Source of the DNA: M30B19 sp041741535
GTDB lineage: Bacteria > Planctomycetota > Planctomycetia > Pirellulales > Pirellulaceae
Length of the DNA stretch: 64,000 bases
Direction of reading: 5' to 3'
Assembly (NCBI GenBank): GCA_041741535.1
Contig: JBGSJV010000034.1
Location: 62,001 to 126,000, forward strand
A program made the translations under genes and the position numbers. Shown here one piece after another: positions 53,149 through 62,311 of this stretch (position 1 is its first letter; each line of letters opens with the position of its first letter). Below the pieces are notes generated by a model. That model ran no database searches and was not told where the DNA came from. It saw only the letters and a program-made list of their open reading frames with translations.

Positions 53149-53964
53149 TCAAGGTCGCTCTCCGCGAGCGATTCTTGAACTGATCTCGTCAATCACCGGC
53201 ATCAAATCCGCGGACGAGTCGATCATGTAGTGCGGACCATAGGCCGCCAACCTCGCGCGCGCAGTGTCCAAACGCGATTGACGCTCCGAAGCCGTCATGG
53301 CGTTTAGTTGTTGCTGGGACAAGCCAACTTCATTCCCCGATTGAATCACCGACACGGCCCAGACACCCGCGTTATGCGCTTCTTGCAAGTCAGCAATGGT
53401 GTCACCAACCTTGACGAACGAACTCAATGGGTAGACGTCCAACTGTTTCGCGGCATGATGGATCATCCAGGGAGCCGGACGCCCCTTGCCCACCAGATCA
53501 GGACAAACCCACAGGTCAGGTTCATAGCCGCCTTCGGCCGCCAATTTGACCAAGTCCCGCATCATCCAACTATCGAAGCCGGTGGTGTTGGCAATCTTGA
53601 TGCCACGCGCTCGCAGTCGCTGCACGACTTCGGGGACTCCGGGAATCACGTCACAATAGTTCTTAACAACTTCCACCTGCAGCGGGCCAAACTCTTCGTA
53701 CAGTTTCGCCAAGATCGATTGATCGGGAGCTCGGCCGGTAGCTTCCTCCCAACGTTTTGCGATCGAAGGATCCGACAACATTGCCCAGATGTGGTCGATT
53801 TTGTGGGTGCCCATTGGACGCCGGGCTTCGTCTTCGGTGACGTTCACACCATGCCGCGCGAACATCTCGACAAATGCCAAGACAGGCCCACGACTTCCAT
53901 AGTCGATTACCGTGCCCGAGATATCAAAAATTACCGCGAGAACGCCAGGTGATAGATGCTTCAT
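53149..53964 (-). CDS. phnX: Phosphonoacetaldehyde hydrolase
   Basis: This 271-aa HAD-superfamily enzyme cleaves the C-P bond of phosphonoacetaldehyde to acetaldehyde and phosphate. The nucleophile Asp lies in VIFDISGTVIDYGSRGP (D14). The family's Schiff-base Lys is in RRPMGTHKIDHI (K55). GFDSWMM and KVGDTIADLQEAHNAGVW complete the HAD motifs. AAGGAG on the minus strand at 53973-53978, 8 nt before the start, gives strong translation. It lies between the HpnZ-like dehydrogenase and the FAD oxidoreductase on the same strand. Confidence 0.93.
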   Translation of the reverse strand: MKHLSPGVLAVIFDISGTVIDYGSRGPVLAFVEMFARHGVNVTEDEARRPMGTHKIDHIWAMLSDPSIAKRWEEATGRAPDQSILAKLYEEFGPLQVEVVKNYCDVIPGVPEVVQRLRARGIKIANTTGFDSWMMRDLVKLAAEGGYEPDLWVCPDLVGKGRPAPWMIHHAAKQLDVYPLSSFVKVGDTIADLQEAHNAGVWAVSVIQSGNEVGLSQQQLNAMTASERQSRLDTARARLAAYGPHYMIDSSADLMPVIDEISSRIARGERP

Positions 53965-54089
53965 TTATAACACTCCTTGTGGGGATGGGGGATTTCAGTT
54001 TTGTTGGATTCACGTTCGGTGACCGCCGTAGTTACCGCGCCAGACTGGGGATCGGGTCGTGGAAGTCTTCGGTCCGCTTTCGGGTTCGG

Positions 54090-55202
54090 TTATTGGGACC
54101 AAGGAAACACGGCCACCCGAGGTGGGCGTTGATCTCGCGCGAAGGTAAACGCCGCGTTGATTTCGCTTAGCGAAAACGATTTTCCTACCAATTCGGCGAA
54201 CGGAAATCGCCCTTGGGCTTTCGATAAAAATTCCAAACCGGCTTCTAGATCCTCTGGGTTGTAGTTGTAAACGCCGACGATTTGCAATAGTCGCCGGACC
54301 ACTTGTTCCGCTGGTAGTTGTACTGGACGTGTGGGAAACGTGGACCCCGCCAAGACCATCGTTCCACCGAACCGCAGTAAGCTCAACCCCAATTCAATCG
54401 CCTCCGGATAGCCCGACAATTCGATCGACAGGTCCGCTCCACGACCACTCGTCCGCTCCAAAACGAGCGAGCGAATGGTGTCGAGCGATTGAGCACTATC
54501 CACGGCGACGGTCGCTCCGAATTTCATGGTTTGTTCGCGACGCTGCTGGTTGGGTTCCAAGACGATGATTTCCGCAGCTCCACCGAGAGAGGCCATTGCG
54601 CAGGCCGTTTGCCCGAGCATACCAGCGCCGTGAATGAGCATGGACTTGTCTTTTAACCGTCCCGCGTAGCGAATGGTTGCAGCGACCGTAGCGGTTGCAC
54701 AATTCGAAGGGCTGGCGACGACATCAGGAACATTATCCGGTACCTGAAAGATGGACGTCCCTGCCGGCAATTGGCAGTACTCGGCCATCCCTCCGCTGAA
54801 CACGCGGTCGGCCGTCAATTCTTCGTGGCCAAACTTCATCAACTTTTCACACTTGGAACGAATACCTTGTTGGCAATAAAAGCACTGGCCGCAACTCCAA
54901 ACCATCGACCAAGTGATGCGGTCGCCCAATTGCAATGGGCGCCCCCGGAAATCAAAGGCTCCATCGGGGCCTATCTCCACGACGTTTCCCACCATTTCAT
55001 GCCCCAACACACAGGGCGTGTGAGAATGGCGACTGCCAGAATAGGAGTGCAGATCGGACCCACAAATCGTCGAGCAACGGATCTTCACCAGCACCTCGGT
55101 GCCCACCAATTGCGGCAACGGATAGTGCTCGACCGTCAGTGGCTCGCCGACGGCGCGAAACACCGCAACGCGTCCGTCCGGCGGGACTTCGATCTCTTTC
55201 AT
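54090..55202 (-). CDS. HpnZ-like zinc-binding alcohol dehydrogenase
   Basis: This encodes 370 aa from ATG 55202, preceded by GAGG; the in-frame ATG at 55214 overlaps that site. The medium-chain dehydrogenase fold shows catalytic zinc ligands in CGSDLHSYSG and GHEMVG, structural zinc cysteines in CGQCFYCQQGIRSKC and a Rossmann motif in IHGAGMLGQTACAMA. It matches the group TIGR03366, proposed to act in phosphonate catabolism and found beside PhnX. It may oxidise the acetaldehyde released by PhnX or reduce a related aldehyde; the substrate is unproven. It is the first gene of the cluster, 125 bp before phnX. Confidence 0.85.
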   Translation of the reverse strand: MKEIEVPPDGRVAVFRAVGEPLTVEHYPLPQLVGTEVLVKIRCSTICGSDLHSYSGSRHSHTPCVLGHEMVGNVVEIGPDGAFDFRGRPLQLGDRITWSMVWSCGQCFYCQQGIRSKCEKLMKFGHEELTADRVFSGGMAEYCQLPAGTSIFQVPDNVPDVVASPSNCATATVAATIRYAGRLKDKSMLIHGAGMLGQTACAMASLGGAAEIIVLEPNQQRREQTMKFGATVAVDSAQSLDTIRSLVLERTSGRGADLSIELSGYPEAIELGLSLLRFGGTMVLAGSTFPTRPVQLPAEQVVRRLLQIVGVYNYNPEDLEAGLEFLSKAQGRFPFAELVGKSFSLSEINAAFTFARDQRPPRVAVFPWSQ

Positions 55203-55640
55203 GGTTCGCCTCATTCTTTTCGGATTGAATCGCCAGCCCGCGCGGGTGCTGGTGAAGGTGTCAGCAGACTAGCGAAATCCACAATCGTCAAGCCCGCTCT
55301 TTGGCGTCATCAAACGACCGGCCAAACTTAGGAACGCTGACGTTGAGCCAAGTTGGATACGCTCCAAGGGGGTATGAATTATTCTGGGCATCGTCGTTGT
55401 TAACGATTCCACATATTTTGTCGTAGAAGCTGCGACGCGGGTCAAAGCAACCGGCGAGCTGTCAGGTGTTCCCGATCCATACGACTGGTCTGGGTTGAAT
55501 CGACACGTCAGCTACGCTAGTTTGTTACTGCCGTTGAGGCCGAACTTCGTTCTTGACGTGACGGCCAATCGAATGTTGCGATTCGGCTCGTGAAGATGAG
55601 TTCTTTGTCGACGTCGGACAAACCTCCAGGAAGGGAAATC
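55203..55640. other. Divergent intergenic region
   Basis: These 438 bp separate the phosphonate cluster (minus) from the PHP-domain gene (plus) and should hold both promoters. I saw no gene, repeat or recognisable regulator site. AGGAAGGG at 55628-55635 is the ribosome-binding site of the PHP gene. Confidence 0.45.
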
Positions 55641-57047
55641 ATGCACCGCTCCATCGTCCATGCTCTGTTGTCGATATCGTGGTTGGTGATGAATCCCTGG
55701 GCCGGTGTCTCGTGTTTGGCACAGCTTCCCCAACCGATGAACGAACCAGCATTTCACGAAAGCTCGACCAACGGCACCGTGGCTGTGGGATCGCCCGTTG
55801 ACCGTGAAGCCCCAAAGAGTCAGTGGTACAAAGGCAACCTGCATACCCATTCGCTGTGGAGCGATGGCGACGATTTTCCCGAGATGATTGTCGACTGGTA
55901 CCGGGAACGTGGCTATAGTTTTCTTGCGCTTTCAGATCACAACATCCTGAGTGAAGGCGAGAAGTGGATCTCATTGGCCGAGGTCGAAAAACGCGGTGGA
56001 AAACAAGTTTTCCCAAAATATCAGGCTCGTTTTCCGGACGGTTGGATCGAAACCAAAAGTTCATCCGACTCCGCGGCAACCAACTCGATCGCCAAAGTGC
56101 GACTGCAAACGTTGTCGAAAATTCAAGCAGCGTTTGACGTCCCTGGCAAGTTCCTGTTGATACCTTCCGAAGAAATCACCGACAAAGGTGTGCATATCAA
56201 CGCCACCAACATTGGCGAGTTAATCGAACCACAAGGCGGTGCTTCGTTTGTTGATATGGTGCGGAACAATCTTCGAGCGGTCGGAGAACAGACTCAAAGA
56301 TCGGGACGCGACATCCTGCCATTTTTGAATCATCCAAACTTGAGTGACCGAGGGCTCAGTGCGGAAGAGTTGGCTTGGATTCTGGAAAATCGTTTTTTTG
56401 AAGTTTGGAACGGCGTGGAAGGTGACGGTGATCTCGGTAGCGTGAAGCGGCACAACTTGGAGCGAATGTGGGACATTACAACCACTCTGCGGTTGACCCA
56501 ATATCAAGCGGCTCCCATGTTTGGTTTGGCGACCGATGATAGTCACGATTACCACGGCAAACAAAAAGCGAAACCGGGCCGAGGCTGGATTCAAGTCCGT
56601 GCCGAATCACTCGATACTAAGTCAATCTTGGCTGCCATGAGGGTCGGCGATTTTTATTCATCAACAGGTATTGAATTGAAGCATATGGAGTTTGATCCGG
56701 TACAACGTCGATTATCGCTCCAGATCCAACCGAACGGCGATGCTCAATTCACGACCCGCTTTATTGGGACGCGGCGGGATTACGATCCTTCGACAGCTCC
56801 TCGAACAGATCCAGAATCGGGCGAAGTGGTCCCTGGGATTCTGGATTACTCTTCAGAACTTGGCCAAGTCTTGGCGACGGTGCACGGCTTGCAACCCGAG
56901 TACCAATTCACAGGCGACGAACTTTATGTCCGCGCGGAAGTGACCGGTTCCAAAGCACCCGAGTTCCCGACGAGCGAGAGCCCCTGGCAAAAATGTTGGA
57001 CCCAACCGTACGGCTGGCGGATCGAACCTCCCAAGCCAAGCAACTAA
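55641..57047 (+). CDS. Secreted PHP-domain protein
   Basis: This encodes 468 aa from ATG 55641, which follows AGGAAGGG by 5 nt; the frame extends to 55590. A signal peptide covers about residues 1-28 (ending near SCLAQ). The PHP metal-dependent phosphoesterase domain begins at about residue 65 with GNLHTHSLWSDGD and YSFLALSDHN; further His/Asp ligands occur in PFLNHPNLSDRG and FGLATDDSHDYHG. The last 110 residues are beta-rich and of unknown type. Exported PHP proteins are widespread in Planctomycetes; the substrate is unknown. Confidence 0.83.
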   Translation: MHRSIVHALLSISWLVMNPWAGVSCLAQLPQPMNEPAFHESSTNGTVAVGSPVDREAPKSQWYKGNLHTHSLWSDGDDFPEMIVDWYRERGYSFLALSDHNILSEGEKWISLAEVEKRGGKQVFPKYQARFPDGWIETKSSSDSAATNSIAKVRLQTLSKIQAAFDVPGKFLLIPSEEITDKGVHINATNIGELIEPQGGASFVDMVRNNLRAVGEQTQRSGRDILPFLNHPNLSDRGLSAEELAWILENRFFEVWNGVEGDGDLGSVKRHNLERMWDITTTLRLTQYQAAPMFGLATDDSHDYHGKQKAKPGRGWIQVRAESLDTKSILAAMRVGDFYSSTGIELKHMEFDPVQRRLSLQIQPNGDAQFTTRFIGTRRDYDPSTAPRTDPESGEVVPGILDYSSELGQVLATVHGLQPEYQFTGDELYVRAEVTGSKAPEFPTSESPWQKCWTQPYGWRIEPPKPSN

Positions 57048-57224
57048 CCCCGAGCCGCCCCACGCGGGTAACGCGGTGAAGAATACTTATCGGCGTATCC
57101 TGTGTCGTTTTGTCGGACTTCCAGGCCCCACGGACTCGTCACCGGCCACACAACCTCGTGTCTCCCACTGGCTTTTCCGGTTGGAACGCAAGATTGAATG
57201 ATCGAGCACTTTAGTCGCCAGGTG

Positions 57225-57566
57225 TCACTTGGCGATTCGATAGCCCGCTTGTTTCAAGAAGTCGGTAATTCGTTGCACGTGATCGCCTTGGACTTCCACA
57301 ACATTGTCCTCGATCGACCCACCCGCTCCGCAGTGCTTTTTGAGTTTTGTCAACAAAGTTGGCAAGTTGTCACCGGCGGGATCAAGATCGCGAATCGTGG
57401 TGACCCATTTCCCGGTCTTGCGTTTTTCCAAACGAATCCGAGCGATTTGTTTCGCAGGGGGCTTTACCGGAATCGGCTCGGGAGGGCACGTACAATCCGC
57501 CTCCAAACGCTGACACCGTTCACAGGTGGGCGGGCGATCAAACGGTGTTCCCGCAAATAGTCGCAT
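57225..57566 (-). CDS. SUI1/eIF-1-like translation initiation factor
   Basis: This 113-aa protein has a SUI1 domain at about 40-112 (RIRLEKRKTGKWVTTIRDLDP, LLTKLKKHCGAGGSIEDNVVEVQGDH, DFLKQAGYRIAK), the bacterial YciH type related to eukaryotic eIF-1. The N-terminal 38 residues carry four cysteines, C15-x2-C18 and C25-x-C27, which may bind zinc or be reduced to a flexible tail. YciH in E. coli influences start-codon selection and is not essential. It is encoded alone, between a PHP-domain and a ChaN/Tiki-like gene that are both on the plus strand. Confidence 0.88.
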   Translation of the reverse strand: MRLFAGTPFDRPPTCERCQRLEADCTCPPEPIPVKPPAKQIARIRLEKRKTGKWVTTIRDLDPAGDNLPTLLTKLKKHCGAGGSIEDNVVEVQGDHVQRITDFLKQAGYRIAK

Positions 57567-57779
57567 GAATGCTCCAATCTTCTGTTGCGAACCGTCGACC
57601 GGGACGCGAGAGTGAATCCCAAACGGCTTGGGACGCCCCTATTCTATGGAGCAATCATGCCATTGGGGAGCCAATCGGCTAGACTTGCCGAGGCAAGTGC
57701 AAGATTTTCAGGCCGGGCCGTAGTAATAAGTACCTGCAGCCGGGCCGATATCGTAAAAAATGATCGTGAGAAACAGACG

Positions 57780-59102
57780 ATGAATCAAATGCAGATCCAT
57801 GGGTTGCCCCACTTTTTCCGACTGGTTGTAGGGGCATTACTTTTGCACTGGCACGGTGTTGCGGTACTGGCGCAAATCCCGGCGAACATGCCGGATACTC
57901 GACCTGCCTATGAGGCAATGCGCGAGGGCAAATATTTACAGGCTTTAGCGCATTTAGAAACGCACGACCCCAACCATGAAATGGTAAAACAGGAGTTGGC
58001 CACAATTCGTTCGTTTGTGGGGGACTTTGAAGGTGCTCTCACTGCCTTCGGCAATAGCGATTCTATCGAACCTGCTAAAATCGCTGAGCTGGCTTCGCAA
58101 TTACAATCCGCAGTTCCATTGCCAGCGATGGAGACCCTTGTCGAAGCGGCGAAGGATAAGCAGATCGTCATTCTGAACGAAGCCCATCACGTCCCTCGTC
58201 ATCGGGCCTTCGCACTCGAATTGGCGATTCAGCTGCGGGAATTGGGGTTCGACTATTTTGCGGCCGAAACATTTGCTCCGCTGACCGACGGATTGCAACA
58301 GCGGGGCTACCCAGATTTGTCGACGGGATTCTATTCCAATGAACCCGTATTTGGCGAATTGATTCGAACTACATTGCAACTTGGATACCGCCCGATCCCC
58401 TATGAAATGCTGGCGATGCCACCAACCGATGCGGATCAGGTCGACCGGGTCAATCATCGCGAAACAGAGCAATGCAATAATCTGTGCGACAGAATTTTCA
58501 AGAAAGACCCGCAGGCCAAGGTTTTTATCTTTGTTGGGTATAGTCACGCGACGGAAGACACCAAAACATTGGACGATGGACGCGAAATGGCTTGGATGGC
58601 GGCACGGCTAAAAAAAGCGACGGGCATCGATCCGTTGACAATTGATCAGACAATGCCTGCCGACTTCATCGACACGGAACAAAGAATCAACCCTTGGCAG
58701 ACGCGACTCGCCAAGAGCAACATCGAGGGACCCGTTGTATTCCGGCAAGACGAGGGGCGGTTTCTCGTCCAGGGTATGTATGCGGGCAAAGTTGATTTGC
58801 AAGTGATCCATCCACCGACAAAATCAGAGCATGGACGACCAAGTTGGTTGTTGTCGCTGCCAGACCGTCGGCTCGTTGACATTCCAGAAGTTGTTCTACA
58901 GACGAAGGAACGAGTCCTTGTGCAAGCGTTTGTCGAGTCGGAGCCTGACACCGCGATTCCCGCGGATCAAGTGTTGCTAATTCCCGGTTTAGTGCCGCCG
59001 AAACTCGCTCTTCGTACCGGCAGTTATCGAATCATCGTTCAGTCCGAAAACGGAACTTCAACACAGCATGGGCAGTTGGAGGTTGGTCAATCCGATCATT
59101 GA
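57780..59102 (+). CDS. Secreted ChaN/EreA-like (Tiki superfamily) protein
   Basis: This encodes 440 aa from ATG 57780; the open frame extends to 57585, but a signal peptide begins only here (residues about 10-32, ending VAVLAQ). Residues about 38-105 look like a short TPR-like helical region. A ChaN/erythromycin-esterase-like domain follows, with ILNEAHHVPRHRAFALEL and DYFAAETFAP carrying the conserved Glu-His pairs, and IFVGYSHATEDT. Family members include haem-binding ChaN and esterases that hydrolyse macrolides; which applies here is unknown. The C-terminal 100 residues are beta-rich. Confidence 0.72.
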   Translation: MNQMQIHGLPHFFRLVVGALLLHWHGVAVLAQIPANMPDTRPAYEAMREGKYLQALAHLETHDPNHEMVKQELATIRSFVGDFEGALTAFGNSDSIEPAKIAELASQLQSAVPLPAMETLVEAAKDKQIVILNEAHHVPRHRAFALELAIQLRELGFDYFAAETFAPLTDGLQQRGYPDLSTGFYSNEPVFGELIRTTLQLGYRPIPYEMLAMPPTDADQVDRVNHRETEQCNNLCDRIFKKDPQAKVFIFVGYSHATEDTKTLDDGREMAWMAARLKKATGIDPLTIDQTMPADFIDTEQRINPWQTRLAKSNIEGPVVFRQDEGRFLVQGMYAGKVDLQVIHPPTKSEHGRPSWLLSLPDRRLVDIPEVVLQTKERVLVQAFVESEPDTAIPADQVLLIPGLVPPKLALRTGSYRIIVQSENGTSTQHGQLEVGQSDH

Positions 59103-59251
59103 CTCGTTTCTCAGGGTAGTCGTTGGTCTTGAGTGAGGCTCGAGGCACTGTCGCCAAAGGGACTGACCGGTCTGACCCTTGGCAGGCCAAGGTGATCATT
59201 TCGGACAATAAGGCATGACTGGAGACGGGCAGCCCGTTTCGGGGACTGAGT

Positions 59252-60010
59252 TTAGGCTCGCATCAAGGCATGCAGCACAAACGAACTGAAAAACGCCAAC
59301 GTGGCGGTGAACATCAAGAACACCAGAATGCTCTTGGGACCGATCTTGCTCAAAAAAATGCCGCACCAAAATTGCGCGACCGTAAACGACGACAAGAAAA
59401 ACCACCCTTCCAACGACCGAGGATCGATCTGAGACAGGCTGGCCAAAATACCGACTGGAAACAACAGCGGGGTTGCGGGCAACATCGCCAAAACGGTCAT
59501 GGTCTCGCCGTTGTTGTATAGTCCCCGAAAGACCCAAGCAAACGGTGCAAATTGGACGCACAAGATCAACGCAGCCCAGAGCAAATTCGGAGAAAGTCGC
59601 AGGGCCATGTACATTAGGCCCACTGCGGAGCCACCAAACACTAGGCCGGACCCAACAAGCACGGATTGACGACTAACAAACCAAACCACGGCAACGAGCG
59701 TAAAGACCACCAAAGCCGGACCGATTCGAAAGCGAAAGGGAGGCTCGTTTGATTGTCGCGAGTTGGTGAAGTGCAGCCACAACGCAAAGACCATCATCGC
59801 CAAGTCAACGGCCACGGTCCCACCCGCGATCCATAATACGATCGAGGCTAAGTGAGATTGTTGGGTGCCCGACCAATCGTAGAACTCTGGCAGATACCAA
59901 CCAGCAGAAACGGCAATCAACGCTAAGCCGAGTCCTAAACCGAGGGCTGGTAGCGGTAAGTGCCGTCTGGTTGGCGGCGTTTTGTTGGTTGAAGCTTTGA
60001 GGTCTGGCAT
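59252..60010 (-). CDS. Polytopic membrane protein of unknown function
   Basis: This 252-aa protein has seven hydrophobic segments, the first at about residues 22-42 (LGLGLGLALIAVSAGWYLPEF) and the last at 230-250. The N-terminal 18 residues are basic. No catalytic motif or named family was recognised. It starts 14 bp downstream of the DUF2807 lipoprotein gene on the same strand, so the two are probably co-transcribed. Confidence 0.72.
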   Translation of the reverse strand: MPDLKASTNKTPPTRRHLPLPALGLGLGLALIAVSAGWYLPEFYDWSGTQQSHLASIVLWIAGGTVAVDLAMMVFALWLHFTNSRQSNEPPFRFRIGPALVVFTLVAVVWFVSRQSVLVGSGLVFGGSAVGLMYMALRLSPNLLWAALILCVQFAPFAWVFRGLYNNGETMTVLAMLPATPLLFPVGILASLSQIDPRSLEGWFFLSSFTVAQFWCGIFLSKIGPKSILVFLMFTATLAFFSSFVLHALMRA

Positions 60011-60024
60011 GGAGCGAGTCTCGT

Positions 60025-60687
60025 TTATTTACTGAAAGAGACTTCACCAATCCCACTTGATTTCGTTTTCTGTGCTTTCGGATTTCCGTGGACTTTAATT
60101 TCGCCGATCCCGCTGGTGCTGGCGTCCACCGACTCCGATGCAAAAACCGAAGCCTCACCTACTCCAGAAACAACGACAGTGACCGTTTCAGCTTCCAAGC
60201 CTTTCAGGTCGGCCGAGCCCACACCGGACACCTTCAGATCCACCGACTTGGCCTTTCCTTCGACTTTCAGACTACCGACACCGGATTGATTTACCTTCAG
60301 GCTTTCACCCGCGAATCCGGTGACATTCATGGATCCAACACTGGTCAATTTCAACTCGTCGAGCGATGGAACGGTAATTTGAATCTTGAGCCCAACTTGG
60401 GAGTTGTAGCTTTCGCTGGTGTCGATGCGAAGTTCTCCATCCACGACCGAAGTCTCCAAAATCTCCAACAGATTGTCGTCGAAAGTCACCTGGACGCTTT
60501 GCGGTTCGCCAATCTGGATGGAAACCTCACCGACCACATCGTGCGAAACCGCATGGAACTCGCCAACCGTTCGCGTTTCCGTTTTGGAAACCCCCGAACC
60601 TTGAATCCCGACCGGCAGCCCGATACAACCGGAAAGAGCCAAGGCCAACGGAAGACACAACCAAACGTAGGAACGCAGTACGGACAT
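60025..60687 (-). CDS. DUF2807 (head GIN) lipoprotein
   Basis: This encodes 220 aa from ATG 60687; the upstream in-frame ATG at 60789 precedes the signal sequence by 34 residues and is unlikely. A lipoprotein signal ends in the lipobox LSGC (near residue 20). The mature protein is a right-handed beta-helix made of short repeats, such as VNQSGVGSLKVEG, LKVSGVGSADLKG and VVVSGVGEASVFA, with a recurring SG(V/I)G step, as in DUF2807. These cell-envelope proteins are common in Bacteroidetes and Planctomycetes and have no known activity. It lies 14 bp before the membrane-protein gene. Confidence 0.87.
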   Translation of the reverse strand: MSVLRSYVWLCLPLALALSGCIGLPVGIQGSGVSKTETRTVGEFHAVSHDVVGEVSIQIGEPQSVQVTFDDNLLEILETSVVDGELRIDTSESYNSQVGLKIQITVPSLDELKLTSVGSMNVTGFAGESLKVNQSGVGSLKVEGKAKSVDLKVSGVGSADLKGLEAETVTVVVSGVGEASVFASESVDASTSGIGEIKVHGNPKAQKTKSSGIGEVSFSK

Positions 60688-60987
60688 GGGTTTCTTTCTC
60701 GAAGTTACAGATTGGTTGGATGCAAACGCCCCAAGGAGCAACGTTAGCACGATCTCCAAGTCGTCACAAGTCAATGCCTGTTGGGTCAAGCCTCAATCGC
60801 GTCAAACGCCAATCAAATGCGGCCGATGGCGATCGATTGAAAGCTATCGGGAACCCTTCGTTTTGCTAGGAAGAATCTTGGGAATATTTCGCCGAACTTC
60901 GGTACGAAAGTCAATCGCGGTGTCGGGCAATCTACCGGCCGGAGGAATTCAAGGGCACTTTGGGTGGTATCTGACGCTAAGGTACCC
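60688..60987. other. Intergenic region upstream of the DUF2807 gene
   Basis: These 300 bp lie between two minus-strand genes. I see nothing in it beyond the space for a promoter. Confidence 0.4.
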
Positions 60988-62022
60988 TTATTGCGGGGCA
61001 ATCGAAAAATCCAGAATTACAATGCCGTGGTCCGAATGACTTGTCGGTAAAACCTGGTAATCATGCACGCGAATCGCTTCATTGCGCAGGACATGATCGA
61101 CTTTGATGCCGCCTAAAATGGTCGGCAGCGGAATTAGGGTGGGGGTCAAGCCAAACCCCAGTGACGCATCGATCAGCGATCCCTGCCGACACAGTTTTTC
61201 AAAACGTGGCGACCAAGGACTAAGATTAAAATCACCGCAAAGCAACTGCGCTTCTCCATCCTGAAATCGCTCGACCAAGGTTCGCAACTGTTCATCGCGG
61301 GATGATGTGAGCGCTGCTCCGAACGGTGGCAATGGATGGGTTGCAATTAGCCGCAGTTCGGGGCGCGACGTATCGCCAGTCGGAATGCGGGCATCGATCG
61401 ATGGGTTGCTGACATAACCTAAATCAATGACTTCGATTTGCCGCCAAGGCCTCTTCGAGAGGAAGGCGACACCCAAGTACTCTGGATCCGTGCGAACTTC
61501 TTGGTAAGGGTACTGTTCACGTAGGCTCTCCAGATAAGGCTTCCAAGCGGGTTGCACTTCCATCAAGTACAGGAAGTCGGCATCGGTCGCACGGATGGAA
61601 TCGAGAGTTGCCGCGAATTGCTCGTTGGTCCGCAGAACATTAAAGACTGCCAAACGGAATACGACGACGTCACGCCGCGTCTCCAGACCATCGGCGGGGT
61701 CCAAATAATATGGGACCATCTTGGCCCCGTGCCAGCCGATCAATAGGATACACAAAAAGCTGAGGCATATTCGTTTTTGCCACCAAGCCATGGCTGCGGC
61801 AGTGACCAAAAGAAACGTGAATTGGACACTGAGCTGTGAAACGATGTCGGGAATCCAGTGAAATGGTGCCAACAGACCAAGAGCGGAGCCAACCACGGCA
61901 ATTGTTCCAAGTAGCCGGATCACCTTAAATAAGAGTTTAGCACCTTGGCTTCTGGACGATGCTGCGAGGCGACCCGCTGGTTGTGGCTTGGGCTGTGAAG
62001 GTTCGTTCGAATTGGACATCAT
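60988..62022 (-). CDS. Membrane-bound endonuclease/exonuclease/phosphatase protein
   Basis: This encodes 344 aa. Three membrane helices occupy about residues 33-110 (IAVVGSALGLLAPFHWIP, FTFLLVTAAAMAWW, ICLSFLCILLIGWHGAKM). The EEP domain covers about 122-340: FNVLRTNEQFAATLDSIRATDADFLYLMEV with the metal-binding Asn and Glu, THPLPPFG, LLCGDFNLSPWSPRF and the C-terminal SDHGIVILDF. This arrangement is found in exported or membrane-tethered phosphodiesterases acting on nucleic acid or lipid; the substrate is not known. It is transcribed alone. Confidence 0.87.
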   Translation of the reverse strand: MMSNSNEPSQPKPQPAGRLAASSRSQGAKLLFKVIRLLGTIAVVGSALGLLAPFHWIPDIVSQLSVQFTFLLVTAAAMAWWQKRICLSFLCILLIGWHGAKMVPYYLDPADGLETRRDVVVFRLAVFNVLRTNEQFAATLDSIRATDADFLYLMEVQPAWKPYLESLREQYPYQEVRTDPEYLGVAFLSKRPWRQIEVIDLGYVSNPSIDARIPTGDTSRPELRLIATHPLPPFGAALTSSRDEQLRTLVERFQDGEAQLLCGDFNLSPWSPRFEKLCRQGSLIDASLGFGLTPTLIPLPTILGGIKVDHVLRNEAIRVHDYQVLPTSHSDHGIVILDFSIAPQ

Positions 62023-62298
62023 CAGGCAATTTCAAAACGGGTACAGAAAAGTGTGGATTTGATTGGCGCTGCAAGCTGCAGCTGTGCGACTTCCACCGTA
62101 GCCATTCACGTCGAGGACATCTTTGAACGGCCCACAACCGGTCGTGCGACGCCGACCATGGCAGTGACTTGACGTTCGGTGACGGGAACTCCACGTCAGC
62201 GAGTATAACGTATTCTATCGAGTCTCAGATTTGCATCGGCCCTAGTTTTCAATCGAGAGATTTCCTAAACTTGTCGCGTCGGACATCGGTTTCTTGAC

Positions 62299-62304
62299 GA
62301 AGGG
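62299..62304 (+). promoter_or_regulatory. Ribosome-binding site setting the DUF808 start
   Basis: GAAGGG lies 7 nt before GTG 62312. The in-frame TTG at 62294 overlaps it and is rejected as start. Confidence 0.65.
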
Positions 62305-62311
62305 TGTAACT

